Shown: positions 58,628 to 64,000 of the stretch, piece by piece
How the letters are laid out: every line of letters begins with the position of its first letter
How positions within the stretch are numbered: the first letter of the stretch is position 1
NCBI RefSeq assembly: GCF_002933295.1
Contig: NZ_PSSW01000001.1
Location: 186,001 to 250,000 of the forward strand
Source of the DNA: Marinobacter flavimaris
GTDB lineage: Bacteria > Pseudomonadota > Gammaproteobacteria > Pseudomonadales > Oleiphilaceae
Reading direction: 5' to 3'
Length of the DNA stretch: 64,000 nucleotides
Notes under the pieces: generated by a model
What the model saw: only the letters and a program-made list of their open reading frames with translations
What the model was told of the DNA's origin: nothing
Databases searched by the model: none
Made by a program: the position numbers and the translations under genes

Positions 58628-60286
58628 TCAGACCCGCTTGCTGCGAATCAACTCCTGAACAAGTTTGTTCACAGCCTCAGGAATCTCCTGTTCGCTGTCT
58701 GCGGTTGCCCCCGCGTTGGCTACGTCAGTGCCGAGGTTAACGGCAATGGCAACCAATCCATGGGAAGTCAGAAGCTGGGCAACGCGGCGGCGTTCGTCGG
58801 CATCGCCTGCGTTTTCTTCGGTGACCACCACGGCGGTTTTGCCCTGGTCGAACAGCGCGCGCTCAACGGCGAGGGCCAGTGCCGGCGCCTGGCGACCATT
58901 ACAGGCAATGATGGCCGGTTTCTGCGCCAGTCGGCGCTCGCGTTCTTCTACCGAAACTGGATCGAGCGATTCGCCGGAATCTGCCAGGCCGGCCACCATG
59001 CCTGCACCGATGGTGACGTTGGAGAGCCGGTCGATCACGATGAAGCTGCCGGTGGCGTGGTTGCGCTGGTACGCATCGAAGGCGATCGGCTGGTTCAGGG
59101 TCAGCTCGCACAGGCCGATTTCGTTCAGCTGGAGCTGGCTTGGGTTGGCCTGCTGTTCCAGGGTGTTTACGTCGGTCTGGTGGTGGATCTTTTTCACCGT
59201 GCCGGAGGTAAAGGTCGGTCCCAGCTTGATGTCGTAAAGGCGGCCGGTTTCCAGGGGTGCGTCGGTCATCCACACGATGTTGGCGTTGAAGCGGTTGCCC
59301 ACTTCCGGCTCGTCTTCGACCTTTACCAGCATATCGCCGCGACTGATGTCGATTTCATCGGTCAGGGTGAGGGTAACCGCCTGGTCGATATAGGCCTCTT
59401 CAAGATTGCCATCGAAGGTGACAACTTCCTTGACCGTGCTGGTGCGCCGCGAGGGCAGGGCCATCACTTGTTCGCCGGGGCGGATCACGCCGGAGGCGAT
59501 GGTGCCGCAGAAGCCCCGGAAATTGAGGTTCGGTCGGGTAACGTACTGAACCGGGAAGCGGAAATGCTCCAGATTCTTGTCCCGGCCCACTTCCACGGTT
59601 TCCAGAATCTCCATCAGGGGCTGGCCGGTGAACCAGGGTGTGTTCTCGCTTTTGTTTACCACGTTGTCGCCTTCCAGGGCGGACAGCGGCACAAAACGGA
59701 TATCTTTCAGGCCCAGCTTGGCGGCAAACGCCAGGTAATCGTCTTTGATTTCGTTGAAGCGCTCTTCGCTGAAATCCACCAGATCCATCTTGTTCACGGC
59801 CACTACGATGTGCCGAATACCCAAAAGAGACGCGATGTAGGAATGGCGCCGGGTTTGGGTGAGAACACCGTGGCGGGCGTCGATCATCAGGATCGCGACC
59901 TGGGCGGTAGACGCGCCGGTGGCCATGTTACGGGTGTACTGTTCATGGCCCGGGGTGTCAGCGATGATGAACTTGCGCTTGTCGGTGGAGAAGTACCGGT
60001 AGGCCACATCGATTGTGATGCCCTGTTCGCGCTCGGCCTGCAGGCCGTCGACCAAGAGGGCAAGGTCGAGTTTCTCGCCCGTCGTTCCCATCTTGGCGCT
60101 GTCGGTTTTCAGGCTGGCCATGTGATCTTCGTAGATCATCTTGGTGTCATGAAGCAGGCGGCCGATCAGGGTGCTCTTGCCGTCATCCACGCTGCCGCAG
60201 GTGAGCAGGCGCAGGAGCTCCTTGTTTTCGTGCTGTTTCAGGTAGGCCTGAATATCTTCTGCAATCAGATCAGACTGGTGTGACAT
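58628..60286 (-). CDS. cysN: Sulfate adenylyltransferase subunit 1 CysN with degenerate APS-kinase-like tail
   Basis: GTPase subunit of ATP sulfurylase, driving APS formation with CysD. G1 GSVDDGKST (31-39), G3 DTPGH (110-114), G4 NKMD (165-168), and two EF-Tu-like barrels (about 240-435). E. coli CysN ends near residue 475; this one has 552. The extra C-terminal ~105 residues (about 447-552) resemble the start and middle of APS kinase CysC ([37 protein letters not shown]), but the P-loop GxSGxGKST is replaced by [10 protein letters not shown] and the domain is short, so kinase activity is unlikely. One base after the cysD stop. Confidence 0.93.
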   Translation of the reverse strand: MSHQSDLIAEDIQAYLKQHENKELLRLLTCGSVDDGKSTLIGRLLHDTKMIYEDHMASLKTDSAKMGTTGEKLDLALLVDGLQAEREQGITIDVAYRYFSTDKRKFIIADTPGHEQYTRNMATGASTAQVAILMIDARHGVLTQTRRHSYIASLLGIRHIVVAVNKMDLVDFSEERFNEIKDDYLAFAAKLGLKDIRFVPLSALEGDNVVNKSENTPWFTGQPLMEILETVEVGRDKNLEHFRFPVQYVTRPNLNFRGFCGTIASGVIRPGEQVMALPSRRTSTVKEVVTFDGNLEEAYIDQAVTLTLTDEIDISRGDMLVKVEDEPEVGNRFNANIVWMTDAPLETGRLYDIKLGPTFTSGTVKKIHHQTDVNTLEQQANPSQLQLNEIGLCELTLNQPIAFDAYQRNHATGSFIVIDRLSNVTIGAGMVAGLADSGESLDPVSVEERERRLAQKPAIIACNGRQAPALALAVERALFDQGKTAVVVTEENAGDADERRRVAQLLTSHGLVAIAVNLGTDVANAGATADSEQEIPEAVNKLVQELIRSKRV

Positions 60287-60287
60287 C

Positions 60288-61196
60288 TTAGAAATACCCT
60301 TCCCGCTTTTTCTGTTCCATGGAGCCGGCTGAATCGTGGTCGATTACCCGACCCTGGCGCTCGGAGCTCTTGGCCAGCAACATTTCCTGGATAATGTCAG
60401 GAAGCGTGTTGGCTTCGGATTCGATGGCGCCTGTCAGCGGGTAGCAGCCCAGGGTCCGGAAGCGGACCGATTTCATCATTGGTTTCTCGCCTTCCTTCAA
60501 TGGCATACGGTCGTCGTCCACCATGATCAGGGTGCCATCGCGCTCAACGACCGGGCGTTCGGCAGCATAGTAGAGCGGAACGATGTCGATGTTCTCAAGG
60601 TAGATGTATTGCCAGATATCCAGTTCCGTCCAGTTGGACAGCGGAAACACCCGGATACTCTCGCCCTTGTTGATCTTGCCGTTGTAGATATTCCACAACT
60701 CGGGACGCTGGTTCTTGGGATCCCAGCGATGGTACTCATCCCGAAACGAATACACGCGTTCCTTGGCCCGGGATTTTTCCTCGTCTCGGCGGGCACCGCC
60801 GAAGGCTGCATCAAACTTGTACTTGTCGAGCGCCTGTTTCAGGGCCTGGGTCTTCATGACATCGGTATGTTTCGCGCTGCCGTGAGTAAACGGCCCGATT
60901 CCCTGATCCACGCCTTCCTGGTTGGTGTGCACAATCAGGTCGAGGCCGAACTTCTCAGCGACGTTGTCCCTGAACTTGATCATGTCCCGGAATTTCCAGG
61001 TCGTATCAATGTGCATCAACGGAAAGGGCGGCTTACCCGGGTAAAAGGCCTTCAGGGCCAGGTGAAGCATTACCGCGGAGTCCTTGCCGATGGAATACAG
61101 CATTACCGGATTGTCGAACTCGGCTGCCACTTCCCGGATGATGTGGATGCTTTCCGCTTCCAGCTGTTTCAGGTGCGTGAGGTTGTATGTGGTCAT
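60288..61196 (-). CDS. cysD: Sulfate adenylyltransferase subunit 2 CysD
   Basis: Catalytic subunit of ATP sulfurylase. PP-loop [29 protein letters not shown] is diagnostic. The start at [13 protein letters not shown] gives exactly 302 residues, the E. coli length; the open frame 18 codons upstream is not supported. First gene of cysDN. The 5' spacer (61197-61356) is AT-rich, but I cannot assign a CysB site. Confidence 0.96.
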   Translation of the reverse strand: MTTYNLTHLKQLEAESIHIIREVAAEFDNPVMLYSIGKDSAVMLHLALKAFYPGKPPFPLMHIDTTWKFRDMIKFRDNVAEKFGLDLIVHTNQEGVDQGIGPFTHGSAKHTDVMKTQALKQALDKYKFDAAFGGARRDEEKSRAKERVYSFRDEYHRWDPKNQRPELWNIYNGKINKGESIRVFPLSNWTELDIWQYIYLENIDIVPLYYAAERPVVERDGTLIMVDDDRMPLKEGEKPMMKSVRFRTLGCYPLTGAIESEANTLPDIIQEMLLAKSSERQGRVIDHDSAGSMEQKKREGYF

Positions 61197-61356
61197 GATA
61201 ATCCGTTGCCGCCGTGCGGGCCGTGTTGGCTGTGCGAATGAATACGGCAACTATACCAGAGGGGATAAGGGCATAAGAAGACGGCCAACTAGACATTGGC
61301 GTTATAACAATATAGCAGTGGTGGGACCTGGTCGTTCGTCAGCAGGCAGGTCGAGG

Positions 61357-61815
61357 TCAGGCCGGATTGCGGGAGTCAGCCAACAGTTTGGCAACGTATC
61401 GATCGACGTAATCGAAGCCGTTACCTTCAAACTCAGCGAACTGGATGCCCAGCTGAAATTCGTCCCTTGCGATGCGTCGCATGTGAACGATGTTGCCGTC
61501 GGCAATAATGGAAACCGGTTGCGTTGCAACCACCGGCACGGAGAATCGGGTCTTCACGGCAATCCAGTGTCCTGGAGCCGGGGCCTTTTGCTCGGGAATG
61601 AGTTGTTTCACCGTTTCCTGATTACAGGAAATCATAACGCCCGTGCGGGAGAGATTGGATACCGAACAGGTCAGGCAGCAGCCGTCCGATTTCTCAATAG
61701 TAATGTCGGTGGCTACGTCCACTCGCTGTTGGTTGCGCAAATTCAATTTGGCGGCGACAGGTTTCATGTTGACTCTTCTGGCGTGTCTGGTTGCGAATGA
61801 TGCTGCCTTTCCCAT
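61357..61815 (-). CDS. Small PilZ domain protein
   Basis: About 152 residues with one PilZ domain: the c-di-GMP motif RxxxR appears as RNQQR and (D/N)xSxxG as NLSRTG, separated by the usual ~25 residues. Two adjacent cysteines (CCLTC) precede the second motif. The start is taken at ATG 61815 behind GGAAGGG; ATG 61767 (MKPVAAK) is also possible. A single-domain PilZ protein likely transmits c-di-GMP to a partner that the context does not reveal. Confidence 0.85.
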   Translation of the reverse strand: MGKAASFATRHARRVNMKPVAAKLNLRNQQRVDVATDITIEKSDGCCLTCSVSNLSRTGVMISCNQETVKQLIPEQKAPAPGHWIAVKTRFSVPVVATQPVSIIADGNIVHMRRIARDEFQLGIQFAEFEGNGFDYVDRYVAKLLADSRNPA

Positions 61816-61936
61816 AAATCCCTTCCAGAAAAACACTTAAACGCATGATAAGCGAATGAAAGTGTAGTTGTTTACTTTGTGATCAGCAAGAAGCCTGCCG
61901 CCTATAGTGGCAGATTTGTTAAATCTTTCTGAACAA

Positions 61937-61957
61937 GACGTCACAAATTTTGACGTC
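61937..61957. promoter_or_regulatory. Palindromic operator candidate upstream of rimO and the PilZ gene
   Basis: Perfect inverted repeat GACGTCA-N7-TGACGTC with an AT-rich centre, in the 267-bp spacer between the divergent PilZ gene and rimO. It looks like a dimer binding site. No regulator can be named from the sequence. Confidence 0.4.
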
Positions 61958-62082
61958 CGTCAGTTTCCATCCGTTCCAATACTCGTCGGACTTTTGCTGC
62001 AGGCGGTCCCTGAGCTGGTGTAAAATATCGCCCTTCATTCATTTGTGGGCTCGCGCTGAGCTCCGGGAATTCCAAGCCTTCT

Positions 62083-63429
62083 ATGACAGATAACACCCAG
62101 ACCCCCGCCTCGTCCGGCAACGGCAAAGTCGGTTTCATCAGCCTCGGTTGTCCCAAGGCTCTCGTCGACTCCGAGCGCATTCTTACGCAGCTCAGGCTGG
62201 ACGGCTACGATGTTGTCCCGACCTATGACGACGCCGACATTGTTGTGGTCAACACCTGCGGATTTATCGATGCCGCCAAACAGGAGTCGCTGGACGCGAT
62301 CGGTGAGGCCATCAGCGAAAACGGCAAGGTGATTGTCACCGGTTGTATGGGTGTAGAGGCCGACAAGATTCGCGATACTCACCCGGGTGTGCTGGCGGTT
62401 TCCGGCCCCCACGCCTATGAAGAAGTGGTCGGCGCGGTTCACCAGTTCGTTCCGCAGAAAAAGCAGCACGATCCGTTCACCGACCTGGTTCCGCCGCAGG
62501 GAATCAAACTGACCCCGCGGCACTACGCCTACCTCAAGATCTCCGAAGGTTGTAACCATCGCTGCACCTTCTGCATCATCCCCTCCATGCGCGGTGATCT
62601 GGTCAGTCGGCCCATTGGCGATGTGATGGACGAAGCCCAGCGCCTGGTGGATGCCGGTGTAAAAGAGCTGCTGGTCATCTCCCAGGATACCTCCGCCTAC
62701 GGCGTCGACACCAAATACCGCACCGGCTTCTGGCAAGGGCGGCCGCTCAAGACCAAGATGCAGTCACTGTGCGAAGCGCTCGGCGAAATGGGCGTGTGGG
62801 TACGCCTGCACTACGTTTATCCCTATCCCCATGTCGACGACATCATTCCGCTTATGGCCGAGGGGAAAATCCTGCCGTACCTGGACATCCCGTTCCAGCA
62901 CGCCAGCCCGAAAGTACTCAAGGCCATGAAGCGCCCGGCCCACGACAGCAAAACCCTGGAGCGCATCCGCAAATGGCGGGAAATCTGCCCCGAGCTCACC
63001 ATCCGCTCCACCTTCATCGTCGGCTTCCCCGGTGAAACCGAGGAAGACTTCCAGTACCTGCTGGACTGGCTCGACGAGGCTCAACTGGATCGTGTTGGCG
63101 CGTTCAAATACAGCCCGGTGGAGGGTGCCAAAGCCAACGAACTGGAAGGTGCGGTTCCCGAGGAAGTCAAAGAAGAGCGCCTGGCCCGTTTCATGGAAAA
63201 ACAGGCAAAGATCTCCGCTGCCCGCCTACAGGCCAAAATTGGCCAGACGATCGATGTGTTGATTGATGAGGTCGACGAGGAAGGCGCCATTGGGCGCTCA
63301 AAGGCCGATGCGCCGGAGATTGACGGTATGGTTTACCTTAACGACGAGACCGACCTTGTTCCGGGTGAGATTGTTCAGGCGGTTGTTGAGCATGCCGATG
63401 AGCATGATCTTTGGGCTCGGCTTCTTTGA
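62083..63429 (+). CDS. rimO: Ribosomal protein S12 methylthiotransferase RimO
   Basis: Radical SAM enzyme that methylthiolates the conserved aspartate of ribosomal protein S12. N-terminal cluster cysteines in [20 protein letters not shown] and VTGCMG; radical SAM motif CNHRCTFC; C-terminal TRAM domain. [12 protein letters not shown] and the 448-residue length separate it from MiaB. Stands alone, followed by a repeat-rich spacer. Confidence 0.96.
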   Translation: MTDNTQTPASSGNGKVGFISLGCPKALVDSERILTQLRLDGYDVVPTYDDADIVVVNTCGFIDAAKQESLDAIGEAISENGKVIVTGCMGVEADKIRDTHPGVLAVSGPHAYEEVVGAVHQFVPQKKQHDPFTDLVPPQGIKLTPRHYAYLKISEGCNHRCTFCIIPSMRGDLVSRPIGDVMDEAQRLVDAGVKELLVISQDTSAYGVDTKYRTGFWQGRPLKTKMQSLCEALGEMGVWVRLHYVYPYPHVDDIIPLMAEGKILPYLDIPFQHASPKVLKAMKRPAHDSKTLERIRKWREICPELTIRSTFIVGFPGETEEDFQYLLDWLDEAQLDRVGAFKYSPVEGAKANELEGAVPEEVKEERLARFMEKQAKISAARLQAKIGQTIDVLIDEVDEEGAIGRSKADAPEIDGMVYLNDETDLVPGEIVQAVVEHADEHDLWARLL

Positions 63430-63470
63430 TGGCTTCCGGCTTGGGCACCTAGCCTGCCGAATTTGGGGGT

Positions 63471-63582
63471 AGGCCTCGGCGGGGTGTGCCTCCCAAAAAC
63501 CGCTACGAGCACATCCATGTGCGCTTGGCGTCGGCCATCCATGGCCGCCGACATTTTTGGGAGTCACACCCCGCCAAGGCCT
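63471..63582 (-). repeat. Family 1 hairpin repeat, copy 6 (subtype A)
   Basis: Arms 63471-63499 and 63554-63582 pair at 27 of 29 positions. One of the two exceptions is a G-U wobble on the minus strand, the strand that carries the ATGGAT loops. The 54-nt core is identical to copy 1. It lies 41 bp after the rimO stop. With the REP unit and copy 7 it fills most of the 455-bp gene-free stretch 63430-63884. Confidence 0.86.
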
Positions 63583-63629
63583 CAGAATCTTCAGGGATAG
63601 GGAGCAATCGGGCCGGATAAACAAGGTCA

Positions 63630-63666
63630 GTAGGTCGGATCAGGTGAAGCCGTAATCCGACCTATC
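63630..63666. repeat. REP-like repeat unit
   Basis: GTAGGTCGGAT ... AATCCGACCTA, an 11-base imperfect palindrome-ended unit related to the one at 54481. It lies between family 1 copies 6 and 7, the same arrangement as at 54330-54718. Confidence 0.7.
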
Positions 63667-63714
63667 ATTTTGTTTTGATGGCCTGTCTTCGCGAGGGCAC
63701 GCCGCCAGCTCGAG

Positions 63715-63825
63715 TGCCGTGGTGGGTAGAGCCTCCCAAAAATCTGGAGCGCCAGGGATGGCGCGACGAAGCCCTACAGGGATGTATTCACGGGCGTTTT
63801 TTGGGAGGCTCTACCCACCATGGCA
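63715..63825 (+). repeat. Family 1 hairpin repeat, copy 7 (subtype B)
   Basis: Arms 63715-63742 and 63798-63825 pair over all 28 positions counting one G-U wobble on the plus strand, the strand that carries the AGGGAT loops. The core has GCGCC-AGGGAT-GGCGC and TAC-AGGGAT-GTA and resembles copy 4. It lies 59 bp from the stop of the gatB-like gene. Confidence 0.86.
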
Positions 63826-63884
63826 GTCCCCCCAAGCTAGCAGGCTAGGGCCGCAGTCAGAAACCACGACCCAAGCCAAAGGGG

Positions 63885-64000
63885 TCACCCCCCAAGCTTG
63901 CGAACAAGAATCTCATTAAACAGCTTGGGATTCCCCTGACCTTTGGAGGCCTTCATCAGCGGCCCCATAAAGCCACCAAGCATCTTCTTTCGCTTCTTGG
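63885..64000 (-). CDS. gatB: C-terminal end of Asp/Glu-tRNA(Asn/Gln) amidotransferase subunit B (partial)
   Basis: Only the last ~38 codons are in the window. They read ...GGFMGPLMKASKGQGNPK and end NEILVRKLGG, which fits the GatB/YqeY helical tail (FxxGQxMKAxxGxANPxxVNELL). GatB binds the 3' end of mischarged tRNA with this tail domain. A stand-alone YqeY protein shares the domain, so the name is likely but not certain. Confidence 0.7.
   Translation of the reverse strand, partial: KKRKKMLGGFMGPLMKASKGQGNPKLFNEILVRKLGG

Noticed and set aside
58262..60283. 673-codon open frame on the plus strand
   Set aside because: It is the antisense of cysN, which has a full set of GTPase motifs, and it begins in family 2 repeats. 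No recognisable domain.

Overview
The window is a gene-dense, core chromosomal segment of a gammaproteobacterium. The gene order (serB-fimX-PilZ-like gene, epm/efp, psd-motAB-rsgA-orn-queG, nnr-tsaE-amiB-mutL-miaA-hfq-hflXKC-hisZ-purA, bioBFHCD followed by two acyl-CoA dehydrogenases, holA-lptE-leuS, phoH-ybeY-corC-lnt, miaB) matches the order I know from Pseudomonas and relatives. Together with the base composition and the intergenic repeats, this suggests Marinobacter or a close marine relative (inference). There are no rRNA or tRNA genes, prophage, IS element or CRISPR array. Two genes are cut by the window edges: parC at the left and probably gatB at the right.

Layout. 1-6803: parC, serB, then on the minus strand a FimX-type degenerate GGDEF/EAL protein and a PilZ-like partner gene. 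7026-9663: the complete EF-P beta-lysylation locus (epmB, efp, epmA). 9679-15491: psd, the MotAB flagellar stator, rsgA, orn, queG. 15639-28633: the long plus-strand run nnr-tsaE-amiB-mutL-miaA-hfq-hflX-hflK-hflC-hisZ-purA. 28689-34307: cmoAB (wobble uridine modification), two small membrane-anchored unknowns, srkA, an FAD oxidoreductase, comF. 34349-38941: biotin operon bioBFHCD behind a promoter with a BirA-type operator. 38993-44000: a mini flagellar-rod-like protein, a SprA-related protein and two tandem fadE-type acyl-CoA dehydrogenases, the first behind a promoter with a PsrA-like operator. 44090-49475: an EndA-like protein lacking catalytic residues, a small coiled-coil protein, holA, lptE, leuS. 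49916-57025: ybeL, lnt, corC, ybeY, phoH, miaB, trmH. 57188-64000: yejK, cysN, cysD, a PilZ protein, rimO and the end of gatB.

The most unusual content is intergenic. Seven long hairpin elements (family 1) share a conserved ~54-nt core of two small hairpins, most with AYGGAY-like loops, but each copy has its own unrelated 16-29 bp outer stem. Two copies have identical cores and unrelated stems. Six of the seven lie as minus/plus pairs in three spacers, two of which hold a REP/BIME repeat between the pair. Three stem mismatches are G-U wobbles, each on the strand that carries the GGA loops, which points to a selected RNA structure. A second family (three copies around yejK) has the same plan: an identical 21-nt core with a GCGAAGC mini-hairpin inside locus-specific arms. 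Other notable points are a perfect intrinsic terminator inside the first codons of epmA, a CysN with a shortened degenerate APS-kinase tail, and the EndA-like protein without its catalytic histidine.
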